Shown in pieces: positions 7,801 to 15,118 of a DNA stretch of 41,678 nucleotides. The notes under the pieces are model-generated. The model made no database searches and was not told the origin of the DNA. It saw nothing but the letters and a program-made list of their open reading frames with translations. The stretch covers positions 1-41,678 of the forward strand of contig CALFMO010000034.1 of NCBI GenBank assembly GCA_937879855.1, written 5' to 3'. This DNA comes from an uncultured Acidobacteriaceae bacterium. GTDB lineage: Bacteria; Acidobacteriota; Terriglobia; Terriglobales; Acidobacteriaceae. Each line of letters opens with the position of its first letter. The first letter of the stretch is position 1. The translations under genes were made by a program, and so were the position numbers.

Positions 7801-8406
7801 TCAGTTCGACTTTGCCTGGCTAGCCGGCGGCACAATTCCGTTCATTCGCAAATATTCGACCATTTGTCCATAGTGATCGAAGGCGTGCTCGCAGCCAAAC
7901 ATCGTCAGGCGCAGGCGGGACGACTTGCTGTGCCCCGGGGACTGCAACATGTTCTCAATAGTCAGCGTGGCCGCGGCCTTGTGACCCAGCGCAAACGATT
8001 CCTTCAGGAACTTGATGATGTCCGCTTTAGTCTTCACCTCTGCGGGACCGTTGCCGTCTTTTATGTTCTCCGGCACTTTGTCTCCGGTAATGGGAGACCA
8101 GATGAAATAGTTGGAAGAGGCGACATGCTTGACCTGCACCGCAAACGAGCGGACACCTTTGAAGTCGGCGCCGGGAATGTTGAGGCTCTCGGGAGAGAAG
8201 TTGTATTTATCCTCGGGCATGGCTTCGGCAACTTCCACGATTTGTTTTTCGACAGCGCTGATCTCGCGATCGAGAGAGGAAGCGACGGTCGGCGGAGTCT
8301 GCGATTCTTGGGCCTGGGCGACTGCGGCGCTCGGTGCGCCTGGTCCCCAGGCGGTCGCTGCGAAGATGACCGCTGCCAAAAGCAAGGCGATACGCGTGGG
8401 TTTCAT
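7801..8406 (-). CDS. Exported DinB-fold protein (copy 2)
   Basis: 201 aa. A signal peptide covers about 1-32 (IALLLAAVIFAATAWG, ending before AQAQ). The DinB-like bundle follows, with putative metal ligands H94, H174 and H178 (CEHAFDHYGQMVEYLR), matching the spacing in copy 1. PEDKYNF (64-70) and KTKADIIKF (126-134) are shared with copy 1, so the two arose by duplication, though they are well diverged. AAGGAG lies 9 bases before the ATG. The gap to copy 1 is 121 bases and holds a family C repeat; the gap to the upstream exported protein gene is 70 bases. The fold call is good; the activity is unknown. Confidence 0.85.
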   Translation of the reverse strand: MKPTRIALLLAAVIFAATAWGPGAPSAAVAQAQESQTPPTVASSLDREISAVEKQIVEVAEAMPEDKYNFSPESLNIPGADFKGVRSFAVQVKHVASSNYFIWSPITGDKVPENIKDGNGPAEVKTKADIIKFLKESFALGHKAAATLTIENMLQSPGHSKSSRLRLTMFGCEHAFDHYGQMVEYLRMNGIVPPASQAKSN

Positions 8407-8476
8407 GAAATGAATCTCCTTAATTTGTTTTCGAATCCGAAAAGATGACGGTGTTCACCCTTGTCACGCTTCAGGT

Positions 8477-9085
8477 TTAGTTCGTTTTGTCAGGAGCGTC
8501 GCGTATCCGTGTCTGATCGGTAATCCAGTTCACTTCCCAGGTTTTGCCTCCGTCATCCGAGAATGACTGTTCGAAGTGGGGGGAATTCGTGGTCAGGTTC
8601 GTCCAGACGAATCGAATCAGAATGGTTTTGCCATTGATCGTGTCCTGGGCGAAAAACTCACCGCGTCCATTTTTGAATTCGCCGACCTGGGGCGGGTCGA
8701 GGACGCCAATCTTGCGATTGGCCCAGTAGAGTCGCCACTGGTGGGATTGAGGATTGTACACACGCAGGGTCAGACCCTCGATGTGGCCAGCGGAGCCGTC
8801 GACTTCGATTGTGTCCAGTTGGGAACCGCCATCCCAGACTCTGAAGCAGGCGCCGGTGCCGTCAAATTCCACCCACGTATTGGATCCTGTCAGGGGATGC
8901 AGGCGGCGATTCAGGTGGTATTTCCATCGACCGAGAAGCGGATCGAAATCGTGCTGTCCATCGTGTTCCGCGGAAGTTTGTTGAGCGCTGGTTCTCGATG
9001 CGTCATTCTGCTGCGCGTGTGCTGGAAGCAAAGGCAGGGCGACCGCCACTGCGCACGCCATAAGACAAGTCCGAATACGTTTCAT
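8477..9085 (-). CDS. Exported conserved protein, DUF1579-like
   Basis: 202 aa from the ATG at 9085, chosen because it gives a clean signal peptide (MKRIRTCLMACAVAVALPLLPAHA); a GTG at 9094 would add three residues. The mature part begins with a disordered stretch and then HDFDPLLGRWKYHLNRRLHPL, followed by a beta-rich domain with GRGEFFAQDTINGKT and FSDDGGKTWEVNW. This matches the general pattern of lipocalin-like proteins of the DUF1579 sort, in which 'LLGRW' opens the barrel. Function is unknown; binding of a small hydrophobic ligand is plausible. The gene starts 29 bases after the M56 peptidase gene, so it is probably in the BlaI-controlled operon. Confidence 0.75.
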   Translation of the reverse strand: MKRIRTCLMACAVAVALPLLPAHAQQNDASRTSAQQTSAEHDGQHDFDPLLGRWKYHLNRRLHPLTGSNTWVEFDGTGACFRVWDGGSQLDTIEVDGSAGHIEGLTLRVYNPQSHQWRLYWANRKIGVLDPPQVGEFKNGRGEFFAQDTINGKTILIRFVWTNLTTNSPHFEQSFSDDGGKTWEVNWITDQTRIRDAPDKTN

Positions 9086-9113
9086 GATCGTCACCGGATC
9101 GCTTTCCCGAAGA

Positions 9114-10046
9114 CTATTTACGCGCGAAGCAACACGCGGTATGTGCGACGGTTGAAAAAATGCCTGCCGCGAGTACGGCGGCGAATGCCACGGTCAGCAG
9201 CGTGCTGGCCATGCTGCGCCTCGGTTGCGGATGAGTTGCAGTCAAGCGCGCCAGACGATGGCTGATGAACGACGAAGCGCTCGCCTGAAGCAAAAACCCC
9301 TCTTCGGGCTCGGCGAGCTTTGCCAGTGCTGAAACCAGGTTTGCGCCATGAGCTTTCTGAATCACAGACTCGTCACAGGAAAGTTCGCGATACAAGGCGA
9401 GGCGAGAGCCGGTGATCCAGACGAACGGATGAAACCACAGCAGACACAGTCCTACTTCATGGATGAGACGAATCAGGTTGTCGCGTCGTTTTGCGTGGGT
9501 GAGTTCGTGGAGGAGGACCGCATTGAGTTCATGTTTGCTGAGCAGGCGGTCAATGCCACGGGGAAGCGAGATGTAGGGGTTAAGGACGCCGTCGACTGCG
9601 GGCGCTTGTCTAGTTGCGGCGAACCTTATGGGAATGCCATTAGCCAGGAAAGTGCGTCGTTTGTCATGAGCACTTTGGCGGCTCGTCTCTTGTGTGTGGC
9701 GATGCTCGGAGCGGACTCGCAGACCAAGCCGCGTGAGCATCAAGGTAGCACCAAGCAACCACAGCACGGAGAGCACAGCAGCAACGCGGCCTTTTGAGAT
9801 GGTGTTGGCAGCGTCGCCGATGATGCCCAGCGGCGCAGCCCATGAGAGGTGAGCCGCCCAGGCTTTGTCGAGAACTGCGCCCAGCGGGAAGATGAAATTG
9901 AGCGATGTCGCTACCCAGATCCAATACTTCGTGGTGGCGCTGCCACGACCAATCGAGGTGAGAAGCCATGCTGCGAGCCAGACGATTGAGGCATACAGGA
10001 GGTGAACATCAAGGTAATACAGTGCGCGCGCGATATGCTCATGCAT
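9114..10046 (-). CDS. M56 (BlaR1-type) membrane metallopeptidase without sensor domain
   Basis: 310 aa from the ATG at 10046; GGAGG lies 8 bases before it, while the GTG at 10061 lacks a ribosome site. Membrane segments lie near 15-30, 41-58 and 90-105, with another at about 197-213 and one at the C-terminus. The zinc site is HELTH (180-184), with E221 in RELSCDESV as the likely third ligand. In BlaR1/MecR1 this protease is activated by an outer sensor domain and leads to cleavage of the BlaI repressor. Here the penicillin-binding sensor is absent, so the signal must be different. The start overlaps the 3' end of the BlaI gene by 8 bases, giving translational coupling. Confidence 0.9.
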   Translation of the reverse strand: MHEHIARALYYLDVHLLYASIVWLAAWLLTSIGRGSATTKYWIWVATSLNFIFPLGAVLDKAWAAHLSWAAPLGIIGDAANTISKGRVAAVLSVLWLLGATLMLTRLGLRVRSEHRHTQETSRQSAHDKRRTFLANGIPIRFAATRQAPAVDGVLNPYISLPRGIDRLLSKHELNAVLLHELTHAKRRDNLIRLIHEVGLCLLWFHPFVWITGSRLALYRELSCDESVIQKAHGANLVSALAKLAEPEEGFLLQASASSFISHRLARLTATHPQPRRSMASTLLTVAFAAVLAAGIFSTVAHTACCFARK

Positions 10047-10437
10047 GGCGTTTGCCTCCACGGTTGCGGCTCTTGCTGTTTGGCGCCGCGTTTTGAAGAG
10101 CCTTCAAATCTCTTAGCGTGATGGTGCCGCTCTCGAGAAGATTGGAGACGAGCAGGCGAGGGGAGCCACCGAAAAGGTCGAGGAGATCTCGCACCAGCCC
10201 GCTGCGGTATTCGCTCTGCGCGATGGCCGGCTCGAACAATTGAGCGTTACCAATCTTCTTCACCTTGCGCAGAGCGCCCTTTTGTTCGAGCCGGTAGACG
10301 AGGGTTTGGACGGTGGTGTAAGCCACTCGCTCGTCCTCAGGCAGGCTGTCGAGAATCTCGCGGACCGAGCAGGTTCCCAGTTTCCAGTACTGCTCCAGGA
10401 CGCGGGCCTCGGCTCTGGAAAGACGGATCTTTTTCAT
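10039..10437 (-). CDS. BlaI/MecI-family transcriptional repressor
   Basis: 132 aa from the ATG at 10437. Upstream in-frame TTG at 10458 has no ribosome site, while AGGAG lies just 2 bases before the ATG, which is closer than usual. The winged-helix domain (about 1-75) has the family pattern: LSRAEARVLEQYWKLG, SVREILDSLP, VAYTTVQTLVYRLEQKGALRK. The last part forms the dimerisation helices (YRSGLVRDLLDLFGGSPRLLVSNLL). Such dimers bind TACA/TGTA operators and are removed by cleavage through the partner M56 protease, encoded directly downstream with an overlapping start. A matching inverted repeat lies at 10464-10482, so the gene is probably self-regulated. Confidence 0.92.
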   Translation of the reverse strand: MKKIRLSRAEARVLEQYWKLGTCSVREILDSLPEDERVAYTTVQTLVYRLEQKGALRKVKKIGNAQLFEPAIAQSEYRSGLVRDLLDLFGGSPRLLVSNLLESGTITLRDLKALQNAAPNSKSRNRGGKRHA

Positions 10438-10463
10438 ATCTCCTACTAAGCTCGGCAATGCTA

Positions 10464-10482
10464 CTACAAGATCCGTTTGTAG
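10464..10482. promoter_or_regulatory. Candidate BlaI operator
   Basis: A perfect inverted repeat CTACAA-N7-TTGTAG lies 27-45 bases before the repressor start. BlaI/MecI repressors bind dyads built on TACA and TGTA, and both half-sites are present. This is inferred from motif and position only. Confidence 0.6.
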
Positions 10483-10571
10483 ACAACGGAAAGTTCGGTG
10501 TGGTCATGACAAGACAGTGCTGCGGTGTTATGCGTGATGATTTGAGTGGTGTTTGTGAGAGAGGAAAATGG

Positions 10572-10645
10572 TGCGCCCGGAGAGATTCGAACTCCCGACC
10601 TGTTGCTCCGGAGGCAACCGCTCTATCCAGCTGAGCTACGGGCGC
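10572..10645 (-). tRNA. tRNA-Arg (anticodon CCG)
   Basis: Read on the minus strand, GCGCCCG and CGGGCGC form the 7-bp acceptor stem and A is the discriminator base. The D arm is GCTC-AGCTGGATA-GAGC, the anticodon arm is GTTGC-CTCCGGA-GCAAC with anticodon CCG, and the T arm is GGGAG-TTCGAAT-CTCTC with one G-T pair. CCA is not encoded. It decodes CGG. Confidence 0.97.
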
Positions 10646-10796
10646 GCATCGACGTTTACAGTCTACAGGGGAAGGGAAACGGCTTCAACGTGGCATACGA
10701 ATGCGAAAGCTAACCCTGTCATGCCAGACGCAAGGCCCCTGTCGCGCGCAGGTAGGGCACGCGATGTTCGGTCAAATTGGTGTTGGAGATTTTCTG

Positions 10797-11132
10797 CTAG
10801 TAACGGTCGCGCCGCCCACCCCCGCCGCCCCTGCCTCCACGATCTCCGCGATCGCGGCCACCACCGCCTCCGCCGCCAACCCGCTCGGTCTTGGGCCGCG
10901 CCTCGTTAACGTTGATCGTACGTCCACCGACTGAGGAGCCGTTCAGGGCCGTGATCGCCTTGTCCCCGTCTTCGTTGCTGGCCATTTCCACGAATCCGAA
11001 ACCGCGGGAGCGCCCGGTGTCACGGTCCGTCATGATGCTCACGCGGTCGACTTGTCCGAAAGGTTCAAATAGTGTCCGGAGCTCGTCCTCGTTTGTATTG
11101 AAGCTCAAATTTCCCACGAAAATATTCTTCAC
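10797..11132 (-). CDS. Single-RRM RNA-binding protein with Gly/Arg tail
   Basis: 111 aa from a GTG at 11132; GAGG lies 7 bases before it, and the domain begins at once (KNIFVGNLSF). Longer frames back to 11171 add residues with no homology to the family. RNP2 is IFVGNL (4-9) and RNP1 is RGFGFVEM (43-50), so the aromatic RNA-binding residues are present. After the RRM (about 1-80) the tail is Gly/Arg-rich (GGGGGGGRDRGDRGG), as in bacterial and plant glycine-rich RNA-binding proteins, many of which are cold- or stress-induced. The leader is long, and a TATACT -10-like hexamer sits at 11254-11249 on the minus strand. Nothing suggests operon partners. Confidence 0.92.
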   Translation of the reverse strand: MKNIFVGNLSFNTNEDELRTLFEPFGQVDRVSIMTDRDTGRSRGFGFVEMASNEDGDKAITALNGSSVGGRTINVNEARPKTERVGGGGGGGRDRGDRGGRGGGGGRRDRY

Positions 11133-11321
11133 GCATCTGCCTCTGCATTGAGCTGTCGGAAGTGCGAGCAATCGGCGGACTTGGCAGGTCGGGAGGGCCT
11201 TTCCTGAAAATCGAGACCGCAGCTGGCAAACAGTCGAATGCGGCGAGAAGTATAGCAGGTTTTCCGAAAATGGCTGATTAAATCAATATGAAATGAATGG
11301 TTTGGCTGAATCGAGGAAGCG

Positions 11322-11558
11322 CTAGCACTCGTCTACCTTCCAGTATCCCTCGGCGTGAAATCCCATTTGCAGCAGGCGGTTTTTAGGGTCGTGGCGCTTC
11401 CCGCAGCCGGGGCAGATGAGATAACGGCTCCAGGCCGTACCTTGATGATCGTAGTTTTCCGCGACCGCAAAGGTGGTGCTGCAACTGCAGGGCACAAGGA
11501 AGATGCGCAGCGGCGCTTTTTCTTTCGCAATCTTTGCGGACTTGGGATGCGGCTTCAC
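11322..11558 (-). CDS. Small zinc-ribbon protein coupled to typA
   Basis: 78 aa. Four cysteines, C24/C26 (CSC) and C49/C52 (CPGC), would bind one zinc ion. The N-terminus is basic (KPHPKSAKIAKEK), and the end is HAEGYWKVDEC. Its ATG overlaps the typA stop by 4 bases (ATGA, 11555-11558), so translation is coupled to TypA. Given that TypA acts on ribosomes, a ribosome- or RNA-linked role is plausible but only inferred. I do not recognise a named family. Confidence 0.7.
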   Translation of the reverse strand: MKPHPKSAKIAKEKAPLRIFLVPCSCSTTFAVAENYDHQGTAWSRYLICPGCGKRHDPKNRLLQMGFHAEGYWKVDEC

Positions 11559-13378
11559 GACTCTTCGACAGTTGCGAACGAGCTTTTCTTGCGGCGGTTC
11601 GCCTGCAGCGTTTTCTTACGCAGCCGCAGGGATTTGGGGGTGATTTCCACGAACTCGTCGTCGGCAATGAATTCGATGGCCTGCTCGAGATTCAAGGGAC
11701 GGAAGGGCACCAGGCGGATCGCTTCATCGGCGGTCGACGCGCGCATGTTGGTGAGCTTCTTTTCGCGCACGGCGTTTACGTCGAGATCGGTATCCTTTGC
11801 GTTCTCCCCGATGATCATTCCTTCATACAGTTCTACGCCCGGGCCCACGAAAAGTTCTCCACGCTCCTGCAGTCCCCACAGAGCATAGGCAGTCGAAACT
11901 CCGCCGCGATCGGCAATCAGCGCGCCCGTCAGGCGATGGGGAATCTCGCCGTGCCATTCGGTGTAGCCGTCAAACAGCGCGTTCATCACGATGGTGCCGC
12001 GGGTGTCGGTGAGCAACTGGCTACGCAAACCGATCAGTCCCCGGCTGGGCACGCGGAACTCGATGCGTACGCGGCCGTAACCGTGGTTGTGCATGTTGGT
12101 GACTTCGCCCTTGCGCGATCCGAGTTGTTCCATCACCACGCCGACAAAATCTTCTGGCACGTCGACGGTGAGATGTTCGACTGGCTCCATCAGCTTGCCG
12201 TCGATGCGTTTGGTGACGATCTCCGGCTTGCCCACCATGAGTTCGTAACCTTCGCGGCGCATCATCTCGATCAGGATGGATAGTTGCAGTTCGCCCCGGC
12301 CGAGCACCTTGAACGAATCCGTCGTGCCCGTGTCTTCCACCCGTAACGAAACATTGGTCAGAAGCTCTTTTTCCAGGCGCTCGCGCAAATTGCGCGAGGT
12401 GACGTAGGTGCCGTCCTTGCCCGCGAACGGCGAAGTGTTGACCGTGAACAGCATGGCGATGGTGGGTTCGTCGATTGCGATGTGGGGAAGCGGCGCAGGG
12501 TTCTCGGCTTCGGTAATGGTCTCGCCGATTGTGATTCCTTCCACGCCCGCGACCGCGACAATGTCGCCTAATTCGGTTTCGGTGATGTCGGTTCGCTTCA
12601 GGCCCGAGAAGGAAAATAGTTTCGTGATCTTCGTCTTATGAAGAGAGCCATCGAGCTTGGCGATGGCGACTTCCTCGCCGGTGTGCATCTTTCCGTTGAA
12701 GACGCGCGCAATCGCGAGGCGGCCAAGATAGTCGCTGTAGTCAAGGTTCGCTACCAGGATTTGCAGCGGACCCGATGGGTCGCCCTTGGGAGGAGGAATC
12801 GTCTTGATAATCGCGTCGAACAGGGGGCGCAGGTTTTCGCCGCCGCCTTTGATGTCGGTGGTCGCGGTGCCAATCTTGGCATTGGTGTAGAGCACGGGAA
12901 AATCGATCTGCTCTTCTTTCGCGTCCAGGTCGATAAATAAGTCGTAGATTTCGTTCAGCACTTCCTGAGGACGCGCATCCGAGCGATCGATCTTGTTGAT
13001 GACCACGATGGGCGGCAGATGTGCCTCGAGCGCTTTGCTCAGCACGTAGCGCGTCTGCGGCAGCGGACCTTCGCTGGCGTCGACCAGCAGCATGACGCCA
13101 TCAACCATCTTGAGGGCGCGCTCCACCTCGCCGCCAAAGTCGCTGTGGCCGGGAGTGTCGACGATGTTGATTTTTACGTCGTGATAAAAGATGGCTGTGT
13201 TTTTGGCGAGGATGGTAATGCCGCGCTCGCGTTCCAGTTCGTTCGAGTCCATCACCCGTTCGACGTGGTGTTCGTTGGAGCGAAACGTACCGCTCTGTTG
13301 CAGCATGGCGTCAACCAGCGTGGTCTTGCCGTGGTCAACGTGGGCAATGATGGCGATGTTGCGAATACCTGAACTCAA
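11555..13378 (-). CDS. typA: TypA/BipA ribosome-associated GTPase
   Basis: 607 aa, the usual length for the family. It is a translational GTPase that binds the ribosome and aids 50S assembly and growth under stress. The G domain shows AHVDHGKTT (12-20), RGITILAKN, DTPGHSDFGGEVER and NKIDRSDARP. Domain II, EF-G-like domains and the TypA C-terminal domain follow (GRGELQLSILIEMMRREGYELMVGKP is typical). The start is TTG at 13378, supported by GGAAGGA 6 bases upstream and by the position of the G domain. The end overlaps the small zinc-ribbon gene. The gap of about 200 bases upstream separates it from the divergent aminotransferase gene and should hold both promoters. Confidence 0.97.
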   Translation of the reverse strand: MSSGIRNIAIIAHVDHGKTTLVDAMLQQSGTFRSNEHHVERVMDSNELERERGITILAKNTAIFYHDVKINIVDTPGHSDFGGEVERALKMVDGVMLLVDASEGPLPQTRYVLSKALEAHLPPIVVINKIDRSDARPQEVLNEIYDLFIDLDAKEEQIDFPVLYTNAKIGTATTDIKGGGENLRPLFDAIIKTIPPPKGDPSGPLQILVANLDYSDYLGRLAIARVFNGKMHTGEEVAIAKLDGSLHKTKITKLFSFSGLKRTDITETELGDIVAVAGVEGITIGETITEAENPAPLPHIAIDEPTIAMLFTVNTSPFAGKDGTYVTSRNLRERLEKELLTNVSLRVEDTGTTDSFKVLGRGELQLSILIEMMRREGYELMVGKPEIVTKRIDGKLMEPVEHLTVDVPEDFVGVVMEQLGSRKGEVTNMHNHGYGRVRIEFRVPSRGLIGLRSQLLTDTRGTIVMNALFDGYTEWHGEIPHRLTGALIADRGGVSTAYALWGLQERGELFVGPGVELYEGMIIGENAKDTDLDVNAVREKKLTNMRASTADEAIRLVPFRPLNLEQAIEFIADDEFVEITPKSLRLRKKTLQANRRKKSSFATVEES

Positions 13379-13533
13379 AAAGGATCCTTCCGAAAATGTT
13401 GTCTACTACCACTTTACTATGCGAGCGATGAAACCACCACGAAAGACGGAGTGACGAACCGCGGTTGATGCAGTGCGTCCCCGAAGTTTTACTTCTGATG
13501 CGAAAGACCTAGAATGGAATCGCAGCCCTGAAA

Positions 13534-13556
13534 CCGGGACGGCCCTGACGTCCCGG
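13534..13556. promoter_or_regulatory. Hairpin before the aminotransferase operon
   Basis: CCGGGACG and CGTCCCGG are perfect 8-bp arms around a 7-base loop, ending 22 bases before the ATG at 13579. It could be a leader hairpin, an operator or a dispersed repeat. There is no U-tract after it, so it does not look like a terminator. Confidence 0.4.
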
Positions 13557-13578
13557 CTGAGCCTTACCGGAGACCTTG

Positions 13579-14955
13579 ATGTATCCCGATCTGCAGAAAG
13601 AGCTCGACACCTTCGAGCGACGCACTCCGAAATCCGCCGAAGCCCACAAGAAGAATCTCAAACGCATTCCTCTGGGCGTGGCCAGCAACTATCGCGCCTA
13701 CGATCCCTGGCCGATCTTCGTGAAAGAGGCCAGCGGCAGCAAGTTTCGCGATCTTGATGGCAACGAATACATTGACCACAACCTGACGTTCGGCGCTCTC
13801 ATGGCTGGGCATTGCCATCCCGCTGTGATGAAGGCCGTGGAGAATCGCCTTTCCACCGGCACCATGTTTGGCATGCCCCACGACATGGAGTGGGAACTTG
13901 CCGAGGAAATCTGCAATCGCTTCCCGATTGAAATGTGCCGGTTTGGCAGCAGCGGCACCGAAGCCACCATGCACGCGATTCGCCTTGCGCGAGCGGCGAC
14001 CGCGCGCGACAAGATTGTGAAGTTTGAAGGCGCCTATCATGGCCTGCACGATAGCGCCCTGGTCAGCGTGAAGCCGCCCGCTCCGGATTACGGCGACGTT
14101 CACAATCCCACGGCCGTGAGTGGAGGCCTGGGAGTGCCGAAGTCGGCCATTGCCAATACACTCGTTGCCACATTCAATGATCTCGCCACCGTCGAACGCC
14201 GCTTCAAAGAAAATCCCGACGAAATTGCGGCGATCATCCTCGAACCGATTCTGATGAATGTCGGCATCTGTATGCCCGAGGCCGGCTTCCTGAAAGGCTT
14301 GCGCGAGATCGCGACGAAGTACGGCGCGCTGCTGATTTTCGACGAGGTCAAAACTGGCGCGAAACTTGGCTGGGGTGGCGCCAGCGAGTATTTCGGAGTT
14401 GTGCCCGACATGATCTGTTTGGCGAAGTCGATTGGCGGCGGTTTCCCGCTCGCCGCATTCGGCGCGCAGCGCTCGGTGATGGACCTGATCAGCCAGCGCA
14501 AAGTGTTCCACGGCGGCACTTACAACACGAACCCGGTTTCCATGGCGGCAGGCCTGGCGACGTTTCGCGAAGTGCTCACTCGCGAGAACTATGCGAAAGT
14601 CGACCGACTCGGCAAGAAACTTGCCGACGGTTATCGCAAGACAATTGCGAAGGTCGGACTGCAGGCTTACGTCGCCCAGGCGGGAGCGAATGGGGTGCTG
14701 ATGCTGTATCCGCGAGAGATTCGCAACTACCGCGACTGGACGTCCATTGACGTCGATGTGTGGCGCCATTACTGGTTCGGCATGGTTAACCGGGGCGTGA
14801 TGGCGCAGCCTTACTGGTGGGACGAGCAGTGGACCATTTCTGTTCAGCACACTGAGGCCGACATCGACAAGCACCTGGAAGCGTTCAACGATATCGCCGA
14901 CTCGCTGGCGAAGGCGCAACAGAAGCGCGGCGAGCCAGCCGCAGTCGCGCACTAA
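13579..14955 (+). CDS. Class III aminotransferase, glutamate-1-semialdehyde aminomutase-like
   Basis: 458 aa. The ATG at 13579 has GGAG 6 bases before it. PLP-binding features are SSGTEA (124-129), D255 (IFDEV) and K283 (LAKSIGGGFPLA), all as expected for fold type I class III. The opening (IPLGVASNYRAYDPWP, then YIDHNLTFGALMAGHCHPAV) is closer to the glutamate-1-semialdehyde aminomutase branch than to omega-transaminases. However, the usual FDEVMTGFR is here FDEVKTGAKLG, and a heme-biosynthesis role is unlikely given the next gene. It probably acts on an amino acid whose product feeds the semialdehyde dehydrogenase downstream (gap 163 bases). The substrate cannot be read from sequence. Confidence 0.88.
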   Translation: MYPDLQKELDTFERRTPKSAEAHKKNLKRIPLGVASNYRAYDPWPIFVKEASGSKFRDLDGNEYIDHNLTFGALMAGHCHPAVMKAVENRLSTGTMFGMPHDMEWELAEEICNRFPIEMCRFGSSGTEATMHAIRLARAATARDKIVKFEGAYHGLHDSALVSVKPPAPDYGDVHNPTAVSGGLGVPKSAIANTLVATFNDLATVERRFKENPDEIAAIILEPILMNVGICMPEAGFLKGLREIATKYGALLIFDEVKTGAKLGWGGASEYFGVVPDMICLAKSIGGGFPLAAFGAQRSVMDLISQRKVFHGGTYNTNPVSMAAGLATFREVLTRENYAKVDRLGKKLADGYRKTIAKVGLQAYVAQAGANGVLMLYPREIRNYRDWTSIDVDVWRHYWFGMVNRGVMAQPYWWDEQWTISVQHTEADIDKHLEAFNDIADSLAKAQQKRGEPAAVAH

Positions 14956-15118
14956 CGTAGCGACAAACCGCCTCGGCTGTCCGCGAAGGCGAGTGAGGCG
15001 TCCCGAGAAAGGACGCTGGTAACGCGGTATCATTATTGATGTCGTTGTCGTCTCTGGCGAACTGCGATTTGTGAGACGGCGTGAGCCGCAACATCTTCCC
15101 AGTAGTAGAGGCCTTACT

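Noticed and set aside
9114..10437. Beta-lactam resistance locus
   Set aside because: No beta-lactamase or penicillin-binding protein is present, and the M56 protein lacks the penicillin sensor domain.
10572..10645. Integration site of a genomic island at tRNA-Arg
   Set aside because: There is no integrase, no direct repeat of the tRNA 3' end, and the neighbours are ordinary chromosomal genes.
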